Assembly: GCA_027946555.1 (NCBI GenBank)
Contig: JAPEVC010000082.1
Span: 62,001 to 126,000, forward strand
DNA length: 64,000 nt
Origin: Gnomoniopsis sp. IMI 355080
Taxonomy: Eukaryota; Ascomycota; Sordariomycetes; Diaporthales; Gnomoniaceae
Reading direction: 5' to 3'
The position numbers and the translations under genes were made by a program. The notes beneath the pieces were generated by a model that made no database searches, was not told where the DNA came from, and was given only the letters and a program-made list of their open reading frames with translations. This document shows, piece after piece, positions 23,992-36,044 of this stretch; position 1 is the stretch's first letter, and each line of letters opens with the position of its first letter.

Positions 23992-26900
23992 CTATCTTCT
24001 GGTCCCGGGCTTGTATTTCTAAGATCATGGTTAGTAGTCAGACGACGATGGGCAAGCCGTGCGTCCATGTACTTACGTCTTCCATCCGCCTCAGATTTCT
24101 CGGGTCCATCGTGTTGTTGGCTCCCATAAGCGCCTGGCCCATGGCTCGGCTCGCTCCAATGGCTGGGCGGAAGATGATCGTCGGGGCTCTCTTCAATACT
24201 ACTGCTGCTGCTCCTCGTGCGTTCCCGCTCTCCATCACTTCTGTCGGGACTGCAATTATGGCATCTCGGGCAGTGCTCAGATCTCGGGCGAGGCTGCTGT
24301 ACGCCGATCGTAGCCCCTGGGCCACTCCCGTTGGCTGATCCGCATATAGAGAAATTTGTTTCTTCTCTTCTGGGTCCATGTCATCATCCTCCCAGCCGAC
24401 CTGGATTGGCATGGCTTCACCTGCCCCTGAAGTCCCAGTCAACATACCCTCCGCATTCTGGAGTACATTCTGCGTGCCGATGGCCACCTTGGCACCCAGC
24501 TTCACGATCTCGGTCCCTGTCTTCTGCGCAAAAGCCGCAGCACCCATGCCGATGCCTCGTACAAGGCGACCATCCTTTTGATATTCCTTGATGGGAATCT
24601 CAATGAGATCGCGCAATCCGCTTCCAACGTTGACAAAGTGACGGGTGGGACCCACTCCTGCCAGCACACCACCGAGCTGCGTTCGTTTCACATCCGGCGT
24701 CCATGTGTCATTGAGCAAGTTGCCCAAGGTCTCCCACCCCTTGACACCGTAGGTGATGATGCGTCGTAACTTCAGACGGGACCCTTCAAGGTTCACGAAA
24801 TTCATGAACTCTGAGGTACGCCCCCCGCGAAGACCAGTATAGTCCACTCGTTTGGGCTTGAAATCGAGCGTCACTGGTATCTCGTTGATTTCCGCGCGCT
24901 GTATGAAGGCTTCATCACTCGGCGAAGTGTGGGCTGGTGCCTGGGTGTCGTCTTTGAACTGGAAAAATCGCGTGATGAAGTCCAGTGCGTCCTGGTCAAC
25001 ATGGAGACGCAAGGGAAGCACTGTGGCTCTCAACACATTTTCCACGGCCGCTAGGTGAGACTTCGTCTTAAGGGCAACCAATTCGACATGAACCATATTT
25101 GTGCCGAGCTCACGTTCGCCAGCATCCATATCATACGTGGCAAATTTCTTCCAAGTGGAAGTTGGAAGGCGGTCAAAGATCTCCAGGTTGTTGACACGTA
25201 GGTCAATGGAGGCAAGCGTCTGACCTGGCGCAAATTCCGTTTGGCCCAAGGAAGAGCTCTTTTGACCCGGGGGCGGCGCAAACTGGACCAAGTCCACATT
25301 CAGCCCAGAGAGCTCGAATGCAATCTTGTGCGTCTTACTTCTGCCCAGCTTCAATTTCTTCGACCTCGAACGGAATTGACCTGTACCTGTGCGAGTAGTG
25401 GCCGTGGTCACCGTCGTTGCGGCTACCGATGCGTCGTCGTCTAGTTGACGATTGATATCACCGACCAAACCGCGAGGATCATTTCTGGCGGGTATGCTGA
25501 CATAGATGGAATTGAATAAACAGTCTCCAATGACATCTTCGTCGTCGGAGTCTGGTTCATCCAAAGACCTCCGTCCAGACCGGGCCCGTCGTTCAAATGC
25601 CTGGGTTTCTACCTCCTCGACATTCTTCGTGATGGCGTTGCGAGTGTGTTCCCAGTCATAGCCATCAAACAAATGCCAGATAACATGAACGTCTCGAATG
25701 CGAACCTTGACTGGACTGTCGCGTAATGTTGCCGCATCGACTTCCTCGTACGAATTTGAGTTGGAATGCCAATGGTGAGCAATCATGGCAGGTGGCGGGC
25801 CAGTTGAGAAGAAATCGTTGTGGACCCGGACTTCAGAATCCACCATCAAGTCTATGTTTGCCATTGTGGGAGGGCTCGAAAGAATAGAGGATGACGTCGC
25901 ATCGAACATGCATTCTGCAACTTCTTGCTCCCCGCTAGAGAATCGGGGCCTCATTGCCAGTGGGCTGCCGTCGATCAGCTCGCCGTCAGACGAATCCCCC
26001 CCAATGCTATCTGTTGCCATGGCAAAGTCTTCATCAATGTTGTATGCGCCCTCTGCTGTGCCAAAAAAGTTTTCTGTGACAGAAGCCATGAGATCTTGAA
26101 TTGGCATCGGTTGCGTGTCGTATTCCAACTCCCTGCTAGGCGGGGTGGGCGGCTTCAGAGCACCTGCTAGCGCAATCAAGGTGTGGGTAGAGTCTGCGCA
26201 AGTCTCAAGAACCAGGAGTTTATCTCGAAGCTCAACATCAACATGCTTCTGTCCTACAGCACCAGGGCTTACATGCGCTGTCACCTTCGCGGCCTGGATC
26301 TGGCAAATGTCGACGAATCCTCTGGAGCATAGTGTCGACACCATGCCCGTCGGCTTTTGAACGCCTGACTCTCGGTGTCTCGACGGGCCCGGCATCTCGT
26401 CTGGGGTTTCGAAGAGAGAGACATCGTCAATCAAAAGCAAAGCCATCCGCTTCAGATCAGCAATCACGTTTACGTCGTTGTCAGCAGGCATACCAATCTC
26501 AACATTGGTGTCAATCAGCACAATCGCGAGTTTAGACGTAAGCCCCAGGGGGTTGAGGCCGACATAGCAGTCACGAAAACCGATATTGACAACAGTTGGT
26601 TTTGCTTGCTCTGCCTTTGACGCTGCTGGGGCCTGTTGATATGGAGGCTCGCCTCCAACCAGTGCATGATGAGCCTTGTCGCCGAGATTCGCCACCGACG
26701 CAGCTAACATTGCATCGAATTCCTGCGGCGTTGATTCCGAGGACAGGTCCAACAGATCCATGATTGTTGGCACGCGATATTCGAAGTTGACGTTACGCAT
26801 CCTGACTTTAATCACGGGTTCCATCTGGTCTGCAATCATTCGCGCCATGACTGCAGGGTGTTGTGTCGGAAGAACCAAGTCTGGACTACTGACTGACCCG

Positions 26901-29900
26901 ACTAGTTCTTCAATTCCGTTCCTCTCGACTTTAATAGACTTGACAGCGAAGGCAACCAGCGCCGGGAAAGTGATGTGAGCGACCTCAAAGCCCGTTGCGG
27001 TCGCATCCACATACCCGATCCTTCCCCCAATGTCGACCGAGGTTTCCAGGTTATGAACGAGGGCCAGCGTGAGTAGGCCAGGACGATCGTCTTCGGGCAG
27101 ATACTTGGCCACCGCACCAAGCCGGGAGATCTCTTCAACGAGAGTCGGAATGGAGTCGAGCTGGTGCAGCTGGCTCGTCTGCACTTTGACGCGACCTACT
27201 TCAAGATCCAGCACCGAGCCTTTCCTCCGTTGTTTCAGTAGCGTATCCACCATGATTTCATCGTCTTCGTCATCAAACTGACGCTCTGAAGGGACAATTA
27301 GAGCAAGCAGCCGATCCAAGTCGGAGTCGCGTGGCGAGTTGAGGAACGTAAGCCGAGTATTCGTCATGAGAATAGTAACTGGAGGTTCTGCTGGATACAA
27401 TTTCTTGTGTGGCCCCGAGGCCTCTATTTTGGTGATGTGAAGACGTAGCTTGTGGGCTTGGTGAGTTATATTGACGGCAGAAGTGGTCACACTTATACCG
27501 CACATTTTTCCCACCAAATCGAGCTGTAGACCCTCGATACGAACACTTGTCATACTCTCGTGTAATTTTCCTGGGCTTATTGGTTGAGCTGGAAGGTCGA
27601 ATCGCACACCCCTCTGTTTGGTAGGCTTGGCTGCCGGCTTCCCGTGTGAGGTATTGGACGTCATCGACGCACCCATTTGAAGGAAGCCACTCAGCCCACC
27701 AAACCAGGTGAAAGTCTCATCGAGTCGCTGGAGATCCACCTTCACCCGGAGGGGTAGCGTATGCACTTCACAAAGCGTGCTGTCTTGCTTCATCGTCACT
27801 TGGACCGAGACGTCGGACCCAGCCTCGAGGAAGTTGGTCATGACTGATTTCCGCATTTCCAGACTCTGATCGAATGAAATTATGTCGCTATCATGGTAAC
27901 CAAAGCAGAAACGCTCAAGGTTGATTTTAGCTTCTTTTGAAGAAGTACTTTGCGTTATATTACCGCGTAGATTCTGGAACTCAGCTCTTAGAAGCGGGTG
28001 GTGGAGAGGTGTGGGCAAGTCGGCTCTCCTTGCAGCGTTGTCTGCTACACCAATAATCTGCTCCATGAACAATATCGAGATCTTTTCAATAGAAAACAGC
28101 AGATTGGGTATAGATGTAGCTGCCGCCTTATCAGGCGCAGCATCGACCTTTGCGAGTGGCGCTTCTGGTTGACGTTGTGAGGCTTGAAGTAGTTTTTGAA
28201 CCACCATGGCAAGGAGAAAGCCGACGGATGTGTCAAAACGCATCACAACGGGAGTCAAATGTACTTCAACCGAGTCGTCTCCAGAGTTCTTCTTGTCTGT
28301 GATTTCCGGATCATCTTCGGGCTCGAACGAGGGCTCAGGCATAGCAGAGTGAATTGAGAAGGCTCCTGGCACGTTTTGAACGGCGGATTCGCCCAATGGA
28401 GCACTCTCATCTGCAGTCGAGACATAGATATGTCTATGCTTGGTGGGAATGTATATGGAGATCGACTCTAGGGAGACAATTTCCTTTACGAGCTTTGTTG
28501 GTCCTTGGGTGGTCGCGGCCACGTGTGTGAGATCGCCCGTGCTGGGCCTTGGGGTGACTTCTGCGGGCATGGGCTGGGTTGTGCCTGGCCCTGTCGTGGC
28601 CTCATCTTTGGTGGTCAGCGATGTGGAGCTAGGAGGAGCTGTCTCATCGAGGTGCGTCTCTGCGCCCTCTAAACCTGTGCTAGGTACCTGAGGACTCGCT
28701 GGGCGATGACGTCTGGGTGAAGTGCTGGGGGAGGCTCCAGAAGATGGGGCAAAATCCAAAGAGCCTGGCAAGCTTTCTCGTTGGATCCGCTGTGACTCTG
28801 CTTCTGAGAATGCACTCATGTACATACTCTCGGCCTGGTCGTGACTGAAATACTGCGACTGGCTAAGATCTTCAGAGTGGTGTGCCTCAGATCCATCACT
28901 TGCCGGGTCAGAGCTGAAAGACTGCTCCGGTAAAATCTCCCTAGGGTGTAGGCTCTGGCTGGACGTAGGGCTGCCCACCGTTGAGGGCCATGTCATGGCT
29001 TGCTCCTCGGAAGTTGACAAGTGTGCAGATGCTTCGGCAGGTCCTGAGAACTCATGATAGATGGAAGCCCTCGGCGTCGATAAAGATGAAGCGGGCTCAT
29101 ACTGCGCCTCTTGGTCATCGCCAGCACCACTGAACTCATCCATGTCGTAAGGAATTTGGAGGGCATCCTCGCTGTCTTCCAACATTCGTGGACTGGAGGA
29201 ACGATCACTGCTAGAACGAGTGAAGCTCGTCGATCTCGCACCTGGCAGCGGGAAAGGCTTCGTCGTTGTGATTGGGCTCCGCTGAGTGGTGACTGGAGAC
29301 CTCGAGCCCTCGGATACCATGGATGGTGATCTTGCGAGGCTGGAAAAGACACCTGCTTGGGTAATAAGAGAGGCCCGTATGTCGCTTAGCAAGATGTGGC
29401 GCTTGCCCTCCTTGGGAACAATCTTGGAATCGCTATCCTTTTGAATCTGTGTGGTGACTCCTTCAACATGTAGTTCATCGAGAGACAGCCGGACGGAAAC
29501 CAGCTCAGTCTCTGAAGTCTTGGGCTCCACAGGAACCTCAATATCAAGACTCAAGGCAACGTCCTTGATCGTGACACGAGTGCGATCGACAACGCCCTGC
29601 AGGAAGTCAGTCAAGAATGCGGGTAAAGACAGGCCTTGGCCGGTGCCAAACGCCAGGTCTTCTTCGCTGCCGTCCTCGCTCGACGCAACTGAGGCGCCCA
29701 AGTCTTGCTTCTCAGCGGCGAGCGCCTCCTCCAGAGCTTTTCTCTCTTGATTTGGCTGCGTCTCGAGGAAAGACTGAGCCAAATCGGCGGCTGTAGGGAC
29801 CAAGTCTTCGCCTACGGCCTCCTTTTCTTTCCTGGTGGAGCTAGTTTTTGGCCGGGAATCGCCAGAAGAGATCTCGAGGGAGATATTAACGCCGGTGGCA

Positions 29901-30275
29901 ATAAGATCGATAGAACTGGAGTAGAGGTCCAAGGGAACGGTGATCTGTAGGCGGGAGACCTTTGCTTTCGTGATACGGTACTCGGCAGGTAGAGCGAGCT
30001 GCTTCGTGAGTTTCTAGACGAGCAGAGTTGTCAGCACAAGCCTCACTGCTCCCGGTGCTAGGGATGCTGAATGCTGATTCAAGTAGGCTTGGAGCACATA
30101 CGTCCACCTTGAGGCCCACATCTTTGAATTCGAAGGTGTTCTTGAAGCCAAAGCCCAGGTCTAGGTTCTCGAGGTCAAGGGCATCGTCCTCAAAGATGTC
30201 AAACTTGGCCATGGCATAGCGAAGGAGGCGCTTCGGCATGGCCGATGTCCGGAAGGACGTAAATAAGCCCGCCAT
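23992..30275 (-). CDS. ATG2: Autophagy-related protein 2 (lipid-transfer protein)
   Basis: Exons 30275-30102, 30013-24077 and a 27-base last exon 24018-23992 give 2045 aa, the usual size for fungal Atg2. Atg2 is a rod-shaped protein that bridges the endoplasmic reticulum and the growing autophagosomal membrane and transfers lipids, working with Atg9 and Atg18. The N-terminus is a chorein-type entry domain (LLRYAMAKFDIFEDDALDLE, then LPAEYRITKAKVSRLQITVP). A long Ser/Pro-rich disordered section covers about residues 260-560. The conserved middle and C-terminal regions follow, with SRGFVDICQI and LIEIPIKEYQKDGRLVRG, ending in RRMEDKYKPGTRR once the tiny last exon is added. Reading past the second donor gives an unrelated short tail, which supports that last exon. 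It diverges from NEM1. Confidence 0.95.
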
Positions 30276-31978
30276 GGTGAGTAGACTCGCAAAGGTGAGG
30301 TCGTAGGATTCGCGGACGGAGGACGACGGAAGGCAGGAAAGGAGGGGCGAGGTCACGAAGGCCGCTGAGATGGTCGGGATGGACGTGATGGGGGTCGATG
30401 CAAGCAGTCTGTGGGGCAGGTCATATCGAAAGAGTCCTCTTAGACCATCAGGCCAAGGTAAGTCCGGGAATGGGTACGAAAGGATGCGTGAACAGTCAGA
30501 GTCAAGAACAAGGGCAGGACAACAGATGATGGATCTGTAGTTTCGCTGTAGTGCTCTGTCTGATGGTAAAAGAGTGCACTGGATAGTCTAGGGGATGGCT
30601 CCTCCTATAGATAGATGGAATAGAGGTTGTATTGCACGAGAAGCTATAGTTATGGAGAAGGGAGTGCTGTAGGATTGCAGGTTATTGGAGTTGAGAGATG
30701 ATGCGCTGGACGGGACTGGTGTCATATGCTCATGCTCATGGGCTATTGCCTCAGAGATAAACGATAACATGCGGGCACGATATAGTGGTGTGGGGTGGTA
30801 GGGTGGGCAAGGCCACAAGGCGGGCCGGGGGCCTGGAGAGTAGAAGCACCCCGGCAGAGCAGGTGTCACAAGGCGTCAGGACAAGGGGTCCTCATTCACC
30901 CTGCAGGTACCTGCCTAGCAGTCTAGGTACTGTACTGTGCAGTGCAAGCCACGCATGGTGAAGCCTACTGGGAATTAAATATAATGCGTGTTCTGAATGT
31001 TCGGTGAGAATTTTGATTCCACTAGAAGATTCTTTGTTAGTGCCTACAGAGACTCAAATGGTCAATTCTGGCAGAGACAACGGGGGTCTCCAGAAAATAA
31101 TGGATACGATGTAGTGTCATCGAGATAGTCCTGTGCATTCCATTACTGAGGTGGGGGGTGACCAACCTCCCCGGCACAAGCTCTGCAGACAGGTGACACC
31201 TTGAGAGACTTGGAGGATGACACCTTGAGAGACTTGGAGGATGACACCTCAGTCTTGAATAATGAGGCAAAGAATCTCAAGGAACAATCACTAAGTGCAT
31301 AAAGCAGACCTCCCAAATTTGATTACTATTATTGTGTATGTTTTGTTGATCCTCGCAAGGTTTGTTCCACCCATTTGAAAGTTGGGGACTTTGAACCGAG
31401 GCATCATTTTTATACAGACTCCCGACGTAGCGCAGTACTACCAACAGACATATACGTGGTACGGTACGTAGTAGTAGTAGGTTCTCGGTTGGGTGGGCGT
31501 GGGGACGACTGCAGGTGCAACCCCGGGCCCAGTCCTCTGGCTGCTAGCTGTCGCACCTTTGGTGAGTCCCAACCCCAAGTAGCCGCCCGCGACTAGGAAT
31601 CATCTTCTACGCAGTACCATCATCCCATTACCCACCATCATCACATCTTACTTGATCCCAACGCCCGGCTCAGCCTCAGGCTCAGGCTCGCACAACATCG
31701 CCCTTCCGTCCATTGGTAGCAGCAATCAAGCGCTGCGATTCACCCTGTCCTACAATTGGGTCGACTCGACTCTCTGTTGTTGTTTGACTTGGTTGAATTA
31801 ATTCGTCAGCGTCCGCTCCCTTTGCTCAAGGTTCCCCAGCGCAGTACCGCGTTGTCGGGCTCCCGGATTGCGACTATTCCCACGCCTCCGTCTGCGTCCC
31901 GCCCTCTCCGCCCAATTCCTTCCTGTACTTTCGGTACCATACGCGATCCTTCATGGCTCGACCGATCTACGCAGTATC
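30276..31978. other. Divergent intergenic region, ATG2 / NEM1
   Basis: 1.7 kb with no supportable gene. It carries a 24-bp tandem repeat (31192-31251) and, next to NEM1, a short upstream ORF that overlaps the NEM1 start; both are listed separately. A CTAGGTAC motif lies at 30923-30930. Confidence 0.55.
31192..31251. repeat. 24-bp tandem repeat, about 2.5 copies
   Basis: Two nearly identical 24-base units (31192-31215 and 31216-31239, differing at one base) are followed by a partial third (31240-31251). Each unit contains TGACACCTTGAGAGACTTGG. Confidence 0.9.
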
Positions 31979-31982
31979 ATGA
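31953..31982 (+). promoter_or_regulatory. Upstream ORF overlapping the NEM1 start codon (ATGA)
   Basis: A nine-codon frame, MARPIYAVS, begins at 31953 and its TGA stop (31980-31982) overlaps the NEM1 ATG (31979-31981) as ATGA, in a different frame. Such an overlap is the geometry used for termination-reinitiation, so it could meter NEM1 translation if it lies in the transcript. Confidence 0.6.
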
Positions 31983-33639
31983 ATTCCCTCAACTTTGTCA
32001 CCGCCCGTGTGTCTCCTACGTCCACGCCCGGCCCATCGCGATCCAACTCCCTCACCTCTATGGGCCTCACGGTCACCTCCGAGGAGCAGAGCGCTTCCCA
32101 GGAGGACGACTACGACGAAAAGGACCCTCTCCGCGCCGAGCAAGACGATTTCTACCCCTCCCGCTCTCGCTCCTCGGTACCCGCCGATTCCGCCGCCTCC
32201 CCCGACGAAACTACCCCTCTGCTCGAAGGCAGTGAACCCAAGGATATGGGTGTCAGGCAATCGCCATGGCATCGCATCCCTCGGACGATATCAAGCGCCT
32301 TTATCAACTCCTTCTATTGGGTTCTGTCTACCCTTGCCGCCCCTGGTGTTTACCTGGTCGCCCTTTTCTACGATGAAGACGGCAAGTTCTCCCCTCTACT
32401 GCCATTGAGGAGACTCTTTGGCGCAAAAGGCAAGGGTCCTCGAAAAGAAGCTACAAACGAGAAGCAAAAGGATAGCTCCAATCCTACCGAGACTATCAAC
32501 ATAGGCAGGGGCAACGCAATGACAAGTCGTCCTGTGTTCTCGTCAGGTTCCTCGTCTTCCGGACTGTCCAGCGAATCCGAGTCTGAGCACGACCAAGGCA
32601 AAGGAGCTGGCACTGGATCTGGTCGCCGTAATTCACGATCGAAATCGCAGAGTTCCGAAGAAATCAACCCCTCTAGGAGGTCTATACGCATCAAATTACA
32701 TAACGAAGAGACGCTTAGGCAGCGCAAACATAGAAAGGGGCAGTCAGTGAGCTCTCGTGGCAGCGCAGGCGGCAGCTCCAAGCAGAAGGATATCTTGGCT
32801 CAGCTCAAGTCGCCCACCTCTCCGGCTGGGGCTCTGACCAAGTACCCTAAGACGCCAGCACCTCCGAGACCTTTGATTCCCCGCCGACAACCATCGTACA
32901 TCAACCTGGAGCCTAATGGGCAGGCGCCGCAAAAGACGTTGATACTTGACCTAGATGAGACTCTGATCCACAGCATGTCTAAGGGTGGCAGGATGAGCAC
33001 GGGACATATGGTTGAAGTGAAACTGAATACAACCTACGTAGGCGTGGGCGGGCAGTCCAGTATTGGACCTCAACATCCTATTCTTTACTACGTGCATAAA
33101 CGACCCCACTGCGATGACTTTCTGAGACGGGTCAGTATTCCACTCGTGTTCAGCACATGTTATCTTGTCGGGGCTGTTGTTCTGACGACTTTGACTAGGT
33201 CTGCAAATGGTTCAACCTCGTGGTGTTCACGGCCTCAGTACAGGAGTACGCGGATCCAGTGATTGACTGGCTGGAGTCCGAGAGGAAATTTTTCTCAGCC
33301 CGGTATTACAGACAGCATTGCACGTTTAGGCACGGTGCATTTATCAAAGATTTGAGCTCGGTGGAGCCGGATCTCAGCAAGGTGATGATCCTGGACAACA
33401 GCCCTCTCAGCTACATGTTCCATCAAGGTCAGTCATGAGCCGTAGACGTCGGGTTTCCAATGCTTACGCTAATACACCACACAGATAATGCCATTCCAAT
33501 ACAGGGCTGGATTAACGACCCCACAGACAACGACTTACAGCATCTGGTACCATTCCTGGAGGGTCTTCAGTACGTGTCAGACGTACGGGCATTGCTTGCG
33601 TTGAGAGGCGGGGAAGACGGTCAGCATATGGTCCCATAG
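31979..33639 (+). CDS. NEM1: Nem1-type phosphatase catalytic subunit of the nuclear envelope/ER
   Basis: Exons 31979-33130, 33199-33427 and 33485-33639 encode 511 aa. In yeast, Nem1 with Spo7 dephosphorylates the phosphatidate phosphatase Pah1 at the nuclear/ER membrane and so controls the balance between phospholipid and triacylglycerol synthesis. The C-terminal third is an FCP1-like HAD phosphatase: LILDLDETLIHS with the catalytic DxDxT (Asp324, Asp326, Thr328), VHKRPHCDDFLRR, VVFTASVQEYADPV and MILDNSPLSYMFHQDNAIPI. A membrane-spanning segment lies at about 110-131, preceded by a polar acidic region. Between membrane and catalytic domain is a disordered Ser-rich and basic linker of about 180 residues. 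The predicted start overlaps the stop of a short upstream ORF. Confidence 0.94.
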
Positions 33640-34721
33640 CATTTACTCGCTCTGTCGCGGTGACTTGCTTGGTATGGCAGTAAAGCGGTAGAAGCATGCG
33701 CTCCCACCCGCTCCCACCCGGAGGAGGGGAAGGGGACCAAGCGTGCCCAATAGCGTATTAGAGAAAATGGAAGCCCAAGCCAGGGCAAATCAGAGGCGAT
33801 CCGAACCTTTTCTCAAATCACTTTGTGTCGGTCCACGATAGCCCAGTGCGGACGAAGAGTTTCCCAAAAGAAGCATGAGTATTCGGATATGGTAATCGCA
33901 GCGCTTTATTCTTGGTTCCTGACATTTCGTTTCGTTTCGTGGCTGATCCCATAAATGAGACCGAGGTATCCTTTCAGTCTGCGCGAGCTTGGGAAGCAGG
34001 TACCATAGTACCTGGACAGGCTGGCTACGTCCAATGGGCGATCTGCTCGCAAGGTACTGCGCGTAGTTGTGGGTACCTTGTCTAGCGTTGACGCAACAGA
34101 ATCTGGGGTTGCGAGCTGATGACATCATGCTTGGCTTTTCAAGAAGCTTCCTCTCAGCATAGCAACCAACATCAGACCTACCTACTTGTGCAGTAGTAGC
34201 ATCAGACACTGCTCAGCAATCCACCTGCGGAGACAGTTCTCCTAGATCTTGCGCAAATTACATTGCTCTCCTGCATGACCCATTATTCCTAGGTACGTTG
34301 GAGTAGACACCTGGGTAGGAACCAACTACATAGTAGTGACGTGTGGGAAAGGAAAGTTTTGCGCAGTCCCCAAAAACACTCTTCTCCATAGAAAACAAGA
34401 AAACCGGGTTCGCGTGGCTTTGTTACTTGGGAAGAACGGTCCGGACAGTAAGCAGTGACGAGATCCAGGAGAAAGCAAAAAGCATGCCTGCACTTGCACC
34501 ATTTGGGGCGCTAGTCCTGTACCATAGCTAGCTTTTTGCTGTGACGTTGTGAGACAAGACGGCATGACCTGAGTTGCTAATAAAAAGGAGCTGTCCCGTC
34601 CACCCACCTGCACTTGCTCCCTTCCTGACCTACCTGTACCAAATAAACAGCCGTGAAAAAGACATCAACAAACTTCATTCAAAAACCTAAACCCACAAAC
34701 CCCCAAACTTAAACAATCACC
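33640..34721. other. Intergenic: NEM1 3' region and promoter of the small membrane protein
   Basis: No gene supported. A CCTAGGTAC motif lies at 34288-34296. The last 100 bases are C/A-rich with few G, typical of a fungal leader just before a start codon. Confidence 0.55.
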
Positions 34722-35440
34722 ATGTCTCTGCACTGTAAGTTCGACATCCACCTCCCCTTTTACCGTCTTCGTCCTCGCGACGCTGCGTGACAGGGAACAA
34801 TCGTCATCGTGATCGGCATGAGACTGACAGGAGACACCTCAGACCTCCCCCCCGTCAAGCCTTCGGCTGTTGCCCTCGGCCTCATCTTCAACCAGGCTGT
34901 TGAGACCGCCGTTCTCGCTCCCGTCTTCGGCGAGACCTACAAGAAGGCCAAGCAGGCTAACACCTCGCGCGAGTTCTGGGAGTCTCGGGAAGCCACCAGC
35001 ACCGGTGTTGTAAGTCCTCAATCTCCGCTTTCTTCCCCAATCCTCCTTTGTTTCAAGGGCAATTGAAACCGCCACCCATTGGCAATGAACATGGAGCTAA
35101 CTCACCGTCAGGCCGTCGGTACCACTTTTGTTGGCAGCCTCGCTCAGTCATATGCCGTCGGTGCCCTGATCAATGCCACCGGTACTCTGTCCTACAAGGG
35201 CGCCTCGTACCTGGGAGGCCTCATCTTCCTCGCCACCTCTGCTCCCACCGTGAGTACAGGTCTTGAACACAATGCGTTCCATGATCGCTAATACATCACA
35301 AACAGTACCTCTCCCAGATCTTCCAGGAGCGCCGGCCGCTGGAGACTGTTGGTGTCTCCGTCCTCGCCAAGGTTGTCGAGACCGTTGGACTTGCCACCTT
35401 CCTCGTCTGGTGGGGCACTCGCACCAACCCCTTCGAGTAA
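34722..35440 (+). CDS. Small multi-pass membrane protein of unknown function
   Basis: I do not recognise the family. Best model: exons 34722-34734, 34834-35009, 35112-35249 and 35306-35440, 153 aa. The start ATG sits in an excellent context (AATCACCATGTC). Hydrophobic segments lie at about 18-35 (AVALGLIFNQAVETAVLAPVFG), 63-80, 90-108 and 128-147 (VVETVGLATFLVWWG), so four membrane helices are likely. The second to fourth exons are solid because every phase closes and the frames are clean. The first splice is uncertain: the acceptor is CAGGAG, where the upstream AG would create a stop and the downstream AG continues the frame. An alternative start at 34818 (MRLTGDTSD) would avoid that intron. 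No catalytic motif is visible. Confidence 0.7.
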
Positions 35441-36044
35441 ACATTTCGAATGAGAGTTGTACGAATGGTAATGGAATCGGGACTATGAGGAGTTTGAGGG
35501 TGGTCTACGCTCCGGGTTGGAGCCTTTCATGAAGGACATTCGGTCTTCGTGGTTTAGTCATTTAATAGGGTAGCAACTCAATTCCGCTTTGCCAGAAATT
35601 ATTCTTTCGTCTGTTCCAGCCGTCGTGGTCCTCGCAACAAGACGCGGCGGTAATCTTCATGCTTGACTCTGAGACTGGTAGTACCCTACACCCGAATGTC
35701 AGCAAGAAAAGTCACTGTTCTTCACATCATGTCGCGATGGGTATGATTTTGAGAAGACTCATCAATACACTCCGTACAGCATTTCACCAAACACAATTTG
35801 CTTGAAAAAGCAGATATTATGCCTTGTTTTTCCACCCCTCGTAATGCGATGCTAGCATGGTACGAGCTCACCCAACCGCCACCATATATGCAAATATGCC
35901 CGTACGCCCCGGAACGCCGCCTGAATCCACCCAGTTCCCAATCGTTCTGGGACGTTGTTTTTTTTGTTGTTGACTACGTCGCCCTTCTACCGCCGAGCAG
36001 AACATGTGGAACAGTCCACTGACACGTTGCAGAATATCTCCATT
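35441..36044. other. Convergent 3' intergenic region
   Basis: Lies between the stops of the small membrane protein gene and NHP2. It holds 3' untranslated sequence only; no gene is seen. Confidence 0.55.
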
